From [Clostridium] symbiosum (GTDB lineage: Bacteria > Bacillota > Clostridia > Lachnospirales > Lachnospiraceae): DNA of 64,000 nucleotides. The stretch spans positions 2,846,001-2,910,000 of the forward strand of contig CP143946.1 of the NCBI GenBank assembly GCA_036419695.1, read 5' to 3'. The notes under the pieces are model-generated. The model had not been told where the DNA came from. It was given only the letters and a program-made list of their open reading frames with translations, and did not search any database. Both the position numbers and the translations under genes were made by a program. Positions 24,149 to 32,777 of this stretch are shown here, in pieces (within the stretch, counting starts at the first letter, position 1; every line of letters starts with the position of its first letter).

Positions 24149-24475
24149 TCACTCCTCTTTCAAAATCTCGACTGTGATAGGCACTAACCAGTACCCCGTT
24201 TCTGTTTCGTAGCTTTCTGCGTCTATGCTGTTGATATAAACGCCTGCTGCTTTCAATACCTCTTTTGTCTTATCAAGCTGCGCCTCAAAATCGCCCTTAT
24301 GGAAAAGCGTAACTCTATACATTTCCCTGCGCTCTTTCTCTTCGTCGTCTGCATTTACCGCAGGCGTACCCAGCAGCCGCAGAAACGTATAATATGCGTC
24401 TGGCTTATCCCGTCCAGTGTAAACGCCTCTCTGGGCTGGCAATCCTGCGCTTTCTAAAATCTCCTGTATACTCAT
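24149..24475 (-). CDS. Tail completion/terminator protein
   Basis: The 108-residue product MSIQEILESAGLPAQRGVYTG... has the alpha-beta layout of siphovirus tail terminator proteins (DKPDAYYTFLRLLG and GYWLVPITVEILKEE). It lies between the gp10-like head-tail gene and the major tail protein, which supports a role in capping the tail tube. Its ATG overlaps the upstream stop by four bases. Confidence 0.75.
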   Translation of the reverse strand: MSIQEILESAGLPAQRGVYTGRDKPDAYYTFLRLLGTPAVNADDEEKERREMYRVTLFHKGDFEAQLDKTKEVLKAAGVYINSIDAESYETETGYWLVPITVEILKEE

Positions 24476-24903
24476 TCGCCTGTTTCACTCTCCCATATAC
24501 TGCGCTGTGCCTCTACTACCTTTTCGTGCGCCTTTTCGTTTGCCACTGTCATATAAGGGCGTGCAGCGTGGCTACTTGTGCCGTGCTCTGCCACAAAGCC
24601 GATTGTTGCATAGCGCACCTTGCTTTTATCTCCTTTCCTGTCGTTTCCATGCTTTGCCCGTCCCTGTGGGTATATCTCTACGTATTTCTCCGTATCGTCG
24701 CCCTTTACGTCCGTAGCTTTTATGGAATTGATAAAACCGCCCGTTTCATTCAGTCCCATTGCCTGTGCCTCTGCTCTCTGTGCCTCTATCAGCACATCAG
24801 CACCAGCTTTAAGCATTTTGGGGACTGCCTCAACTGTAGCCGCCTCTCTCCGGCTGAAAGCGTCTATAATATCTTCCAGCCCGACTGTGTTAAACTCTCC
24901 CAT
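24472..24903 (-). CDS. HK97 gp10-like head-tail joining protein
   Basis: This 143-residue protein has the gp10 pattern: an N-terminal helix, KAGADVLIEAQRAEAQ, then KVRYATIGFVAEHGTSSHAARPYM near residues 95-117. The AARPYM-type ending is characteristic. It would act in the neck between capsid and tail. It overlaps the tail terminator gene and follows the head-closure gene by two bases. Confidence 0.88.
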   Translation of the reverse strand: MGEFNTVGLEDIIDAFSRREAATVEAVPKMLKAGADVLIEAQRAEAQAMGLNETGGFINSIKATDVKGDDTEKYVEIYPQGRAKHGNDRKGDKSKVRYATIGFVAEHGTSSHAARPYMTVANEKAHEKVVEAQRSIWESETGE

Positions 24904-24905
24904 GC

Positions 24906-25229
24906 TTACACCTCGTTTCTGTGGCGTAAATCTGTAAGCGTAAGCTCTATGGTGTCTGTTCCTGTATCGTAGGTCTTAAGTACAAAATAGCGCCGCCCGT
25001 TTACTTCTACTACGTCCTCGCCGCCATAATCTGCCTTGTGTACCTCGTACTTTGCCTCTACCAGTTTTCCTGTCTGCTGGCTCTTAAAATATTCACTGTA
25101 CCCTACTGATTTTTTGTTACAGAATACAGTGCGGGGGCTTTCTTCCGGCTTTACTGCAAAGCCGTTTTTATTTACCCTGTTTTCTGCTGTTGTTTCTGCA
25201 ATAAGTGTTAATTCGTCCAGCCACTCCAC
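24906..25229 (-). CDS. Phage head closure/head-tail adaptor
   Basis: The 107-residue product from a GTG at 25229 starts (M)EWLDELTLIAET and continues to RRYFVLKTYDTGTDTIELTLTDL, the usual pattern of HK97 gp7/SPP1 gp16-type closure proteins. A longer frame up to 25370 overlaps the whole end of the upstream gene and is unlikely to be used. The start lies five bases after the upstream stop. Confidence 0.75.
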   Translation of the reverse strand: MEWLDELTLIAETTAENRVNKNGFAVKPEESPRTVFCNKKSVGYSEYFKSQQTGKLVEAKYEVHKADYGGEDVVEVNGRRYFVLKTYDTGTDTIELTLTDLRHRNEV

Positions 25230-25233
25230 CGCT

Positions 25234-25569
25234 TTACACCCCACTTTCTGTGCTGTTGGTGTCCGTTTCGGACACTTGCGGCGCTGTGTTGTATTCTGCT
25301 GATAAAGATAAGCGCATTTTAAGTGCGTCGTATGACTTTCTAAATTGTTCCGCAGCATTGTTAAAACCAAACTCTGCCTTGCAATACAGTGTAATTGCTC
25401 TGATAATCAACCCGTCTGTCTCTTTTATCACTTTTACGCCGTCGTTTTTCATATCAGCTTTGCAGGCGGCTATACAGTCGTTTATTTCCTCTGTAATTTT
25501 CTCACTGGTGCTGCTGATACGCAGCGCCGCCCGCATTTTCTCGGTTAATGTTGTGGTATCTGCTGCCAT
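25234..25569 (-). CDS. Head-tail connector (gp6-like)
   Basis: The 111-residue mainly helical protein (MAADTTTLTEKMRAALRI, IITLYCKAEFGF-like core) fits the short connector that attaches below the portal. The start at 25569 follows a GAGGG box eight bases upstream. Its C-terminus VSETDTNSTESGV is encoded by a perfect 17-bp palindrome that recurs in the 3' end of parB. Confidence 0.7.
   Translation of the reverse strand: MAADTTTLTEKMRAALRISSTSEKITEEINDCIAACKADMKNDGVKVIKETDGLIIRAITLYCKAEFGFNNAAEQFRKSYDALKMRLSLSAEYNTAPQVSETDTNSTESGV
25259..25275. repeat. 17-bp palindrome, copy 1 (candidate parS)
   Basis: GTGTCCGTTTCGGACAC has perfect 7-bp arms and a 3-base centre. An identical copy is at 33910-33926 within parB. 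Identity of sequence and symmetry between two unrelated genes suggests a protein-binding site, with ParB the natural candidate. Confidence 0.75.
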
Positions 25570-25586
25570 AGCCTGCACCCTCTTTC

Positions 25587-25979
25587 TTACTCTTCTATTA
25601 CTGCTGCTACGCCTGCCTCTTCCAGAACTGCTGCACGTTCTCTGCTTACTGCGTATTCGTCCCCAGTATCCTTAATCTGGTTTAATTCCTTGTCAAGGAA
25701 ACGGCGCTGTGCTTTTACTTTTACAAGCTCTGTGGCTGCCTCTTCCTCTTCGGCTTTCGCTGCTGCCTCTGCTGCTGCCTCTGCTGCCGCCTCTTCCGCT
25801 GCTCTTTTATCCTCTTCTGTAAGCTCGCTTTCGTCCGGTATGCCTACCTCAACCGCTGCGCAGCGTGTAGCAATTTCTTTCTTTGTTCCCTCTGCATCTA
25901 CACCCAGCTGCTTTGCCAGTTCCTGCAAATCTTCTTTCTTGTAGCTTTCCAGTTCTTTAGCGTCTAAATACCCTTTCAT
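25587..25979 (-). CDS. HeH/LEM-like head-region protein with Ala-Glu stretch
   Basis: This 130-residue protein opens with a HeH/SAP-like helix-extension-helix (SYKKEDLQELAKQLGVDAEGTKKEIATRC). A long Ala/Glu-rich helix follows (residues 60-90), then a short hydrophilic tail. Proteins of this type often follow the major capsid gene in HK97-like phages and may bind DNA or act in capsid maturation. The exact role is unknown. Confidence 0.7.
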   Translation of the reverse strand: MKGYLDAKELESYKKEDLQELAKQLGVDAEGTKKEIATRCAAVEVGIPDESELTEEDKRAAEEAAAEAAAEAAAKAEEEEAATELVKVKAQRRFLDKELNQIKDTGDEYAVSRERAAVLEEAGVAAVIEE

Positions 25980-26031
25980 GGTCTACCTCGCTTTCTGGCA
26001 GCCAGTGTTTATACACCAGCTGCCTTGTTAA

Positions 26032-27261
26032 TTACACTGCCTCGATTTTCTTTACAACTACAAGGCTGTTTTTGTCTACTACCTTGCCGTCTACAAGCAT
26101 AATGCCCTTTGTAATCTGGTCGTCTGTGTCGTTGTCCTCATACTTCTTTACGCCCATAGAGTAGTTTGTATTAAGCACGTAGTCCTTGAAATTGAAAAGG
26201 AATGCAAAAATTGTATCTTTCGCAAGTGCTGCGCTGTAGCTTGCTACGTAATCGCAAAGTACAACTGTTCTGCCTAAAAGCGTTCTTTCCGGCTTTCCAG
26301 ATGTTCCATAGTTCACTTTTGCGATAGGCTGCCCGTTCTTATCTGTCATGCCTACATATTCCATAAAGGTCTTTTTACTCATGCACCACACAGCGCCATT
26401 TTCATAAGCCATAGGTAAAGCACCCTCTGCCTTAATCAAATCACTGTAAGACGGTGCGGCGCTCTCGATTGTCTGCCCGTCGGCTGGTGTCTCTGCTAAA
26501 ATTCCTTTCGGTTTTCCTGTTCCGTTTCCGTCAATGATTGCCTGCTCTAACGCTTTTGTCATTGCCTCAACAATATTGTTAATAAGCAGTGTTTCAAAAG
26601 CGCTGATTGCCATTGTATCTACTTCCAGAGATACGGCTACTGCACAGCGCAGCTTATGGTATGCAAAAGTAATCATACCGTCTTTTGCAATATTCTTTTT
26701 CTGCTTGTCGCTGCCCGCTCCCTCATTTACCCATGTTGCAGTAGGCTTTACAGCAGATACGGGGATAGAAACGCCGCCCTTGTATGCAGTTCTGGTTACA
26801 AGGGCTAAAATCATTCCTGTGCTTTCCAGTTTCTCTACAATCTGGTTAAGCACTGTGGTAGGAATAACTGCGCCTACGTCCGTGCTTTTGCTTACTGCAT
26901 CTGCTCTGTACTCTTTCGGCAGCGCCTCGCCTCTGCACACGTATTTCATAAATGCTTTTCGGTATTCCATACTGCCGTACTTGTCGTCGTTATCGCCCTC
27001 TCCTGCTGCGCCCTTGAAATTTCTAAGCACTCTCTGCTGTCCCTCGCCGCCGTTTCCGTCGTCTACGTTCTCGCCTGCTGCAATTCTTGCAAGTAAGGCG
27101 CTGCGCTTTTCTGCTGCCGCTGTAATCGCCGCTCTTTCTTCCTGCAATGCATTTACTTCTTTTTCAAGTGCTGTAATTTCCTCTTCTTTCAGCTCTGCCG
27201 CTCTTGTGGTAAGCTCTGCCTTAATCTGTGCTAATCTTTCCTCGATTTCTTTTAATCTCAT
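26032..27261 (-). CDS. HK97-type major capsid protein
   Basis: This 409-residue protein has an N-terminal coiled-coil delta/scaffold domain (residues 1-95, ending near GGEGQQRVLRNF). It is followed by the HK97 core with typical patterns TDVGAVIPTTVLNQIVEKLE, VSLEVDTMAISAFETLLINNI, and WCMSKKTFMEYVGMTDKNGQP. The protease gene upstream would remove the first domain. It forms the icosahedral shell. Confidence 0.96.
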   Translation of the reverse strand: MRLKEIEERLAQIKAELTTRAAELKEEEITALEKEVNALQEERAAITAAAEKRSALLARIAAGENVDDGNGGEGQQRVLRNFKGAAGEGDNDDKYGSMEYRKAFMKYVCRGEALPKEYRADAVSKSTDVGAVIPTTVLNQIVEKLESTGMILALVTRTAYKGGVSIPVSAVKPTATWVNEGAGSDKQKKNIAKDGMITFAYHKLRCAVAVSLEVDTMAISAFETLLINNIVEAMTKALEQAIIDGNGTGKPKGILAETPADGQTIESAAPSYSDLIKAEGALPMAYENGAVWCMSKKTFMEYVGMTDKNGQPIAKVNYGTSGKPERTLLGRTVVLCDYVASYSAALAKDTIFAFLFNFKDYVLNTNYSMGVKKYEDNDTDDQITKGIMLVDGKVVDKNSLVVVKKIEAV

Positions 27262-27289
27262 TGTTATGTTTCCTTTCTGGTCTTGGATT

Positions 27290-27886
27290 TTATAAGCTCG
27301 CTCTAATCTTTAGTATTGCTGCCCGCCTCTTAAGCAACTCCTGCCTCTCCTGCTCGTAACTCCTACTCGCAAAAGCACGGGCGCTTATTTCAGTATCGCC
27401 GTTTGCTGGAATGCTCACGGCTGACACATCATAAACTTTCTTGATTTTCAAAATCGTCCTTGTGTGTGTTTCTCTGTCGTAGCTTTCCTCTGCTACGCTA
27501 AAAGCCCATGACATTTTATTTATCATGCCTGCCTCTATGTCTTGGTATAGCCCACGGGCTAAATCTGTCTTGCCTAAATCAGCCGCCACCTTAAGCCCTT
27601 TATAGTCCGGCTGTAAAATCAGCGTCTTGTTTGACTGTCTGGCAAATACCCTGCCCTCATGGTCGTACTGCATGATAACGTCGCTCATGTCTGCACCGTC
27701 TAAAGCGTGTGCGTCTATTCTTTCGTAAATCTTTGTGCCGTCCTCAAATTCATACAGCAAATACGGCGCATCAAACGTAGTGGCGTAACCCTCTACGTAA
27801 TACTCCGTCTGTATCAATTTCGTTGCACTCTGCGCTGTCAATGGCGCTGCCAGCGCCCTATATTCCCGCTCTTTCTTAATCGGCAT
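27290..27886 (-). CDS. HK97-family prohead protease
   Basis: This 198-residue protein has the U35 protease fold. It shows the conserved segment VIMQYDHEGRVFARQSNK (His around residue 77) and, later, INKMSWAFSV and YDVSAVSIPANGDTEIS (Ser region). It cleaves the capsid scaffold domain during head maturation. It overlaps the portal gene by 11 bases and precedes the capsid gene. Confidence 0.95.
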   Translation of the reverse strand: MPIKKEREYRALAAPLTAQSATKLIQTEYYVEGYATTFDAPYLLYEFEDGTKIYERIDAHALDGADMSDVIMQYDHEGRVFARQSNKTLILQPDYKGLKVAADLGKTDLARGLYQDIEAGMINKMSWAFSVAEESYDRETHTRTILKIKKVYDVSAVSIPANGDTEISARAFASRSYEQERQELLKRRAAILKIRASL

Positions 27887-29156
27887 TATTTACACCCTCT
27901 TTCTCCCCCAGCCCGCCTGCTGGTTCGCCTGCTGCCGCTGGCGGTGTCTGCTGCGGCTCTGCCTGCTGCCCTGTTGCTATGGGCGCTTGCTGTATAATTA
28001 TCTGTGGCTTTCCATTACTGTTTTGCAGTTCGCTTACCTCGGTATACTCTTTGCGGATATAATACTTTTCCCCGTCCTCAACGTGTGCCATGTTCCATAT
28101 ATCCATAACGCCGTTTCTGTTTAGTAATGCACGGTCAAAAAGCTGCGTGCTTACGCTTAGCTTTGTTGCGTTGCTGGCATATTGCAGGCGGTTTGCTGAA
28201 AAGAAAATAGCATTACCGCAAGCTCTTTCTCTCTCGGTAAAACTCATATTTGTCATAACAAGCGATAGCTGTATTGCAAACGGTTCTATTTTCCCCTCGT
28301 AGTAAGCATTCCACGTATTTTCATCAAATTTATTTTGTAAAATATCCATGTTTGTGCCAAAATGCGTGCATACATTTTCCTGTATATTCTGCATCTGCAA
28401 TGCGTTTGGTGTGTATGGTTTGCTCTCTACCTGTTTCAGCTCACTAAACTTGTTATCATAAATTATCATGCCGCTATCGTTGTCGGCGGTTAAGTTATCC
28501 TCGGTAAAACGCTGTCGCTCTTTCTTTATGTCCTCTGGTTTCAGCATATTTGCCACCTTTGCCAGAAAGCGGATATTTGCAGAATTTTTGACAGCGTTTA
28601 TAATTCCCTCGTTTTGCGTATGTATCAGCTGCATTGTTGGCTTAAGTGTTCTGTTGTCCTCTCCGAAAAGGTCGTCTGTGTATTCAAAATCTGTCATAAT
28701 GCCTACACGTTCAAACTCTATAGCTCCATGCTCGCCATTTGCAAACAGATACCGTAAATACACCTGCCCTGCTGCCTCTACGACTTCGCAGCGTTGCGCC
28801 CTCAATGGATACCAGCCACAAAGCCGCCCGTACTCGTCCTCGATAGGTATAATAAAAGCGGTGTGTTCCACCGCTACATACGTTGCCAGACGCTTAATAA
28901 ATTTTGTTGTGTCCATAAAATAGTTGGGCTTATGCTGTAGTGTCTTTTCCAGTGACTTAAGGGCGCTACCCTCAATCTCCGGCTTAAGTTTACTGCAATG
29001 TGTCGCAAAGCTGTTTACTGCCGTTCTGGTTAAATCCATTTCATATACGCCGCCGTTATAACTGGTAAACGTCGGGCTGTATCCGTTCAGCATTTTAAAA
29101 TAGCTGTCGATATATCGCAGCTCTTTACCATGAAAAAGATAATCTAAAAATTTCAT
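27876..29156 (-). CDS. HK97-family portal protein
   Basis: This 426-residue protein begins with a short basic stretch and runs through the usual portal landmarks. These are TAVNSFATHCSKLKPEI, LKPTMQLIHTQNEGIINAVKNS and MTNMSFTERERACGNAIFFSA. The C-terminus is Pro/Gln/Ala-rich. It forms the dodecameric gate for DNA entry. It lies between the terminase and protease genes. Confidence 0.95.
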   Translation of the reverse strand: MKFLDYLFHGKELRYIDSYFKMLNGYSPTFTSYNGGVYEMDLTRTAVNSFATHCSKLKPEIEGSALKSLEKTLQHKPNYFMDTTKFIKRLATYVAVEHTAFIIPIEDEYGRLCGWYPLRAQRCEVVEAAGQVYLRYLFANGEHGAIEFERVGIMTDFEYTDDLFGEDNRTLKPTMQLIHTQNEGIINAVKNSANIRFLAKVANMLKPEDIKKERQRFTEDNLTADNDSGMIIYDNKFSELKQVESKPYTPNALQMQNIQENVCTHFGTNMDILQNKFDENTWNAYYEGKIEPFAIQLSLVMTNMSFTERERACGNAIFFSANRLQYASNATKLSVSTQLFDRALLNRNGVMDIWNMAHVEDGEKYYIRKEYTEVSELQNSNGKPQIIIQQAPIATGQQAEPQQTPPAAAGEPAGGLGEKEGVNNAD

Positions 29157-29173
29157 GCCGTTTACTCTCCTTT

Positions 29174-30829
29174 CTATGCGGCATTTTTAAGCAGCTCGCC
29201 GCACTCTTCCCAGTATTTCTGCCGCACGGTCATTGCATCTATGACAGATACAAAGCCGTCGATATGCGCCCGCTGCTCGATTTTTATAGGTCTGAATTTT
29301 CTTGTTTCCATGTTGTGCTTAAGCGCAACATTTAAGAAATGTGTCTTTAGTAAATTGTTGTCGGCTATCTTAAAATCGCCGTCTTTTATGATGCCCTCAA
29401 ACTCCCTTATAACTGGTGTAAGGTTTTCGCCTTGGTAAACGTCGTCCATGTGAAAACCATAATTTGCCATATCGGTAATAAGGTACTGGGCGCTGTATCT
29501 GTCGTAGCCGATTTTTAAAGGTCGTATTCCGTAATCTTCCAGTAACATAGTAAACCAGCCGTAAACGTCGTGGTAGTCTACATAATTCTCGCCGCTTAAG
29601 GTTATCAGCCCCTTTTTAACAAATATGTCATACGGCACGCCGTCCGTAGCCTGTAAGTATTCCAGCCTGCCCCGTGGCATAAAGAACTGCGTAAACGCAT
29701 ACAGTGTGCCGTCTTTCTGAATAACCACACTGGCTGCCGTTAAGTCCGTTGTCTGGCTTAAGTCAATACCGCCCACTGCGTAGCAGTCCCTAAAGTCCTC
29801 TAAGGTCTTTTCTACTCCGGCGTTCTCTACTGTCTGATATTCCAGCCATGCAATAGAGCTGTTCTGCTTGATATTGCAATACTTTGTAAGGAACTCTGCT
29901 TTTTTACTTAAGCTGCCCTCTGCTACGGCTATCTCGTCCATAAAGAAACTTTCTTTTACGGATACACCCATGTTAGGGTTAGCCTTTTTCAGTTCGTCTA
30001 TGTCGTTCCACTTCTCCACATCATCAATCATGTAAAGGAATGGTAATAGCCTGCGCTCTTTGCTGTTTCCTTTCAAGAAACTTGTGCTACGTTTCATTAG
30101 TTCATCATAAATACTGTCGTTGATATATCCGGCAGTGCTTATGCTCAATATCATAGGTTGAGTACGTGCGCCTAAAGCGGATTTCATAACCTCATACTGC
30201 TTTAGTCCAGCGTCCCCGCTCCATGCTGCCATTTCATCACATACCACAAGCTGCGGGTTAAATCCGTCTGACTTCTTGGCATTAAAAGCAATCGGTTTTA
30301 TTACCGTGTTGCTCTCCGCAATATAAATATCGCTGCGCCGTTTCTTTGCCAGCTCCGCTAACTCGTCCTCTGCCTGTACCATTTGATAAAATCCGTCATA
30401 CACCAGCGCTGCTTGGTCTAATTTTGGAGCTAAGCAGTATATTTCTTGTCCGTACTCCGGCTCTAAGTACGCCATGTATGCAATAATCGCAGATGCAAAT
30501 AAACTTTTTCCATTTTTTCTGCCAATTACAATAAAAATTTCACGGAAAATACGTATTTTTTCTGCGTCCTGTATGCCAAAAATAACAGAAACTATGGCTT
30601 TCTGCCATAGCTCCAACTTGATTAAATCATTACGCCCCTTGCTGTGGTGGCAAAAGTTCTCTATGAACCGTATAGCCTTATTCGCAGCCTTTGCATTAAA
30701 AAAATACTCCTGCTTTTGCAGCCCGTTTATAATGATTTCGTATATTTTCTTTATCCATTTTCCCGCTATGATTTCGCCGCTTGTAATCTTTGCGTGGTAC
30801 TCATAGATATAATTTCGATAAGGCGGCAA
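29174..30829 (-). CDS. terL: Terminase large subunit
   Basis: This 551-residue packaging motor has a Walker A variant GRKNGKS at 103-109 and a Walker B LVVCDEMAAW near 193. The C-terminal nuclease has aspartates in AVGGIDLSQTTDLTA and near HIDGFVSVIDAMT. The family is the HK97/Terminase_1 type. It follows the small subunit gene by six bases. Complete motifs suggest the packaging function is intact. Confidence 0.95.
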   Translation of the reverse strand: MPPYRNYIYEYHAKITSGEIIAGKWIKKIYEIIINGLQKQEYFFNAKAANKAIRFIENFCHHSKGRNDLIKLELWQKAIVSVIFGIQDAEKIRIFREIFIVIGRKNGKSLFASAIIAYMAYLEPEYGQEIYCLAPKLDQAALVYDGFYQMVQAEDELAELAKKRRSDIYIAESNTVIKPIAFNAKKSDGFNPQLVVCDEMAAWSGDAGLKQYEVMKSALGARTQPMILSISTAGYINDSIYDELMKRSTSFLKGNSKERRLLPFLYMIDDVEKWNDIDELKKANPNMGVSVKESFFMDEIAVAEGSLSKKAEFLTKYCNIKQNSSIAWLEYQTVENAGVEKTLEDFRDCYAVGGIDLSQTTDLTAASVVIQKDGTLYAFTQFFMPRGRLEYLQATDGVPYDIFVKKGLITLSGENYVDYHDVYGWFTMLLEDYGIRPLKIGYDRYSAQYLITDMANYGFHMDDVYQGENLTPVIREFEGIIKDGDFKIADNNLLKTHFLNVALKHNMETRKFRPIKIEQRAHIDGFVSVIDAMTVRQKYWEECGELLKNAA

Positions 30830-30835
30830 TATTGC

Positions 30836-31189
30836 TTACTCTTCCCGCAAAGCCGCCAGCCTGCTTGTCTTTCGTTTCGCAGCTGGTACTAATTCCGTAA
30901 GCTGCTTAATCACTGCTGCATAGTTCTTACTAAGCGCTATGTAGGTTTCTGCCTCTGGGCTTTTCTTTGTTCCCCACTGGTTCTGCCCGTTCTGGTACTC
31001 ACTCGTCCAGCCGTCTTTTTCAAGTTTCGCCTGCAAGTCGTCCAGCTCAATGCTCATAAATGCAGCCTTTTCTATCAGCGGCGTTACTAATTTTCTTTTG
31101 TTTTCGTCTAAGTCCTTGAAAATTCCCTTAAGTCTGGTCTTTTCGGTCTTTATCCTCTGTTCTTTGGTTTTCTCTTTCTTTGTTGCCAT
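30836..31189 (-). CDS. terS: Terminase small subunit (P27-like)
   Basis: The 117-residue product from the ATG at 31189 starts MATKKEKTKEQRIKTEKTR and continues LKGIFKDLDENKRKLVTPL. An ERF-like helical core and QLTELVPAAKRKTS at the end are typical of P27-family small terminases. These proteins recognise the packaging site. A longer GTG-started frame to 31225 exists, but the ATG follows a GGGG/AAGGA box. The 70 bases upstream, before the HNH gene stop, are GC-rich and could contain the packaging site. Confidence 0.82.
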   Translation of the reverse strand: MATKKEKTKEQRIKTEKTRLKGIFKDLDENKRKLVTPLIEKAAFMSIELDDLQAKLEKDGWTSEYQNGQNQWGTKKSPEAETYIALSKNYAAVIKQLTELVPAAKRKTSRLAALREE

Positions 31190-31295
31190 TCCTTTACCCC
31201 GCTTTCCATTCCTGCGCCGCACCACACCCCCCTACACCACCCGTGCGCACGCCCGTAGGGTAATTTTAGGGTATCCCCCTCGGTATTCGCCCCCT

Positions 31296-31595
31296 TTAAT
31301 TATTTTTCTGATATGGGGGGAGTATGCCGCCGTTCTCGTCGAACCGATACCGCTTATGCCTCTCCTGTTTGTGGTGTTCCTTGTTGTGGCAGTCTTGGCA
31401 CAACGCCTCTAAGTTATCCCAGCATAACGTAACGCTTATGTCGTTTATGTTCTCTCTGTTAAGCCAGCGCTTATGATGCACTATCTTTGCGGGCTGCCCG
31501 CAGCGTTCACAAATATAATCTTGTGACATTAAATAAGCGGCTCTGGTTTTTTCCCATGCCGCTGATAAATAAAAACTCTTAGCCCATGCTTTCAT
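31296..31595 (-). CDS. HNH endonuclease
   Basis: This 99-residue protein has zinc-binding cysteines in CERCGQPAKIVHHKRWLN and CQDCHNKEHHK, with the HNH core histidines between. Phage HNH proteins encoded just before the terminase assist cos cleavage in HK97-like phages. It is the first gene of the head operon. Confidence 0.92.
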   Translation of the reverse strand: MKAWAKSFYLSAAWEKTRAAYLMSQDYICERCGQPAKIVHHKRWLNRENINDISVTLCWDNLEALCQDCHNKEHHKQERHKRYRFDENGGILPPYQKNN

Positions 31596-31619
31596 ACTGT
31601 CCCCTCTCTTTCTTCATTC

Positions 31620-31647
31620 CCCAGCGCCCTAAGTTTCATGCGCTGGG
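31620..31647 (-). other. GC-rich hairpin in the late leader
   Basis: CCCAGCGC and GCGCTGGG pair perfectly around a 12-base loop, 25 bases upstream of the HNH start. No U-tract follows. It could be part of an antitermination site or of the packaging region. Confidence 0.5.
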
Positions 31648-31673
31648 TGGAGGCTAAAGAATGAATAGAAAAA

Positions 31674-31718
31674 GAGTAGGCAACTGCTGCCGCACATGGC
31701 TTAAGCTATCGCCTACTC
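31674..31718 (-). terminator. Leader terminator upstream of the late genes
   Basis: GAGTAGGC and GCCTACTC close a stem with internal pairing, followed by TTTTTCT on the minus strand. It lies downstream of a good promoter and upstream of the HNH and terminase genes. Late expression therefore probably needs antitermination or readthrough. Confidence 0.7.
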
Positions 31719-31731
31719 ATTTCATGCTACC

Positions 31732-31760
31732 ATTGTATCTCTTTTGTTTTCCCATGTAAA
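31732..31760 (-). promoter_or_regulatory. Probable late promoter
   Basis: TTTACA and TACAAT are separated by 17 bases on the minus strand, just after the stop of the 139-residue gene. It would drive the head, tail and lysis genes if the leader terminator is passed. The sigma-region-4-like protein encoded about 450 bases upstream is a candidate activator. Confidence 0.65.
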
Positions 31761-31770
31761 CACCACATTT

Positions 31771-32190
31771 TTACCACGATATTACCCGCTGCTGTACTGT
31801 TATCATTTCTCTTACTGGCACGCCTGCTGTTCTTAGCTGCTCGTATATGCTCATTATCTCATGCCTAAACCAGCCTGCATACTGCATGGGTACTGGCTGA
31901 TATTGCCGCTCCATAAATGGGTTATCTGCATACGCTGCCACTTGTGAAAACTCATACAGCAGCAGTGGCTTACTCTGGTCTAACAATAGCCGCAATATAT
32001 ATGCTGTCGTTCTTCCGTGCAGTCGTCCCTCTGGCGGCTGCCATATCCCAGTTATTATATATAGCCTCTGCCACTCGTAAAGCTCAAATCCTAACGCCTG
32101 CTCTATATGCTTTATCAGCCTGTCTGCTGCCTGCTGTTCCCTCGCTGTTTCCCGCTTTCTTTTTATCCATGCCTTTATTTTTTCAAACAC
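31771..32190 (-). CDS. Phage protein of unknown function in the regulatory module
   Basis: This 139-residue protein has a basic helical N-terminus (MFEKIKAWIKRKRETAREQQ) and a central RLYIITGIWQPPEGRLHGRTTAYILRLLLD. The latter resembles small phage proteins next to late regulators. It starts one base after the stop of the sigma-like gene, so the two are probably coupled. No catalytic motif was seen. Confidence 0.55.
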   Translation of the reverse strand: MFEKIKAWIKRKRETAREQQAADRLIKHIEQALGFELYEWQRLYIITGIWQPPEGRLHGRTTAYILRLLLDQSKPLLLYEFSQVAAYADNPFMERQYQPVPMQYAGWFRHEIMSIYEQLRTAGVPVREMITVQQRVISW

Positions 32191-32757
32191 TTACTTTACC
32201 CTCTCTTCGTCAATCCCCCACAATAATACTGACAACTCGTTTATGATGCCCGTTACCCAGCGCCTCGGTGTATTCTTTCCTGTGTCCAGCTGCTCTGCAA
32301 TTTCCGCATAGTCCATACCCTGCATAAAATACATTTCAAAAGCCTTGTATTCTACGCCTCTGCCCGCTGCCTCTCTGCGGCGCTCTATCTCTTCTACCGC
32401 TTTGTCTATATGCGCTGTCATTATCAGTGTCTTAAAGCGTGTGCGTCTGATACTCTCTAAGTATGTACGCTGCTGCTCGTCCGTCATGCCCTTAAGCTCT
32501 AACTGCTGCCCGTCGCTTATGGCGTTCTCGATATGGAAAACTGCATCACGGTAACATTTCATAAGCGTAAAAGTGTTGTGGTATTTCTCTTTCTTCTGCT
32601 CCTGCTTTTCCTGTCTTTTCAGTTCCGTTATTGCAGCCTTTGCCTGTTTCTGCAATAACTCTGTTAATTCGCTTTCGTGCAGCTGTACCCAGCTTTCAAC
32701 CTCTGGCGGCATTTCTGCCCCTGCCGCCGCCATTGTCTTTGTTTCTTCCTGTTCCAT
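32191..32757 (-). CDS. Sigma-region-4-like/ArpU-type phage regulator
   Basis: This 188-residue protein is charged and helical, with a C-terminal helix-turn-helix: KAFEMYFMQGMDYAEIAEQLDTGKNTPRRWVTGIINEL (given here as consecutive segments KAFEMYFMQGMDYAEIA, EQLDTGKNTPRRW and VTGIINEL). This pattern is like sigma region 4 and ArpU/late transcription regulators. Its position just before the late promoter and leader terminator suggests that it switches on the morphogenesis genes. Confidence 0.6.
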   Translation of the reverse strand: MEQEETKTMAAAGAEMPPEVESWVQLHESELTELLQKQAKAAITELKRQEKQEQKKEKYHNTFTLMKCYRDAVFHIENAISDGQQLELKGMTDEQQRTYLESIRRTRFKTLIMTAHIDKAVEEIERRREAAGRGVEYKAFEMYFMQGMDYAEIAEQLDTGKNTPRRWVTGIINELSVLLWGIDEERVK

Positions 32758-32777
32758 GTTCTGTACCTCGCTTTCTG

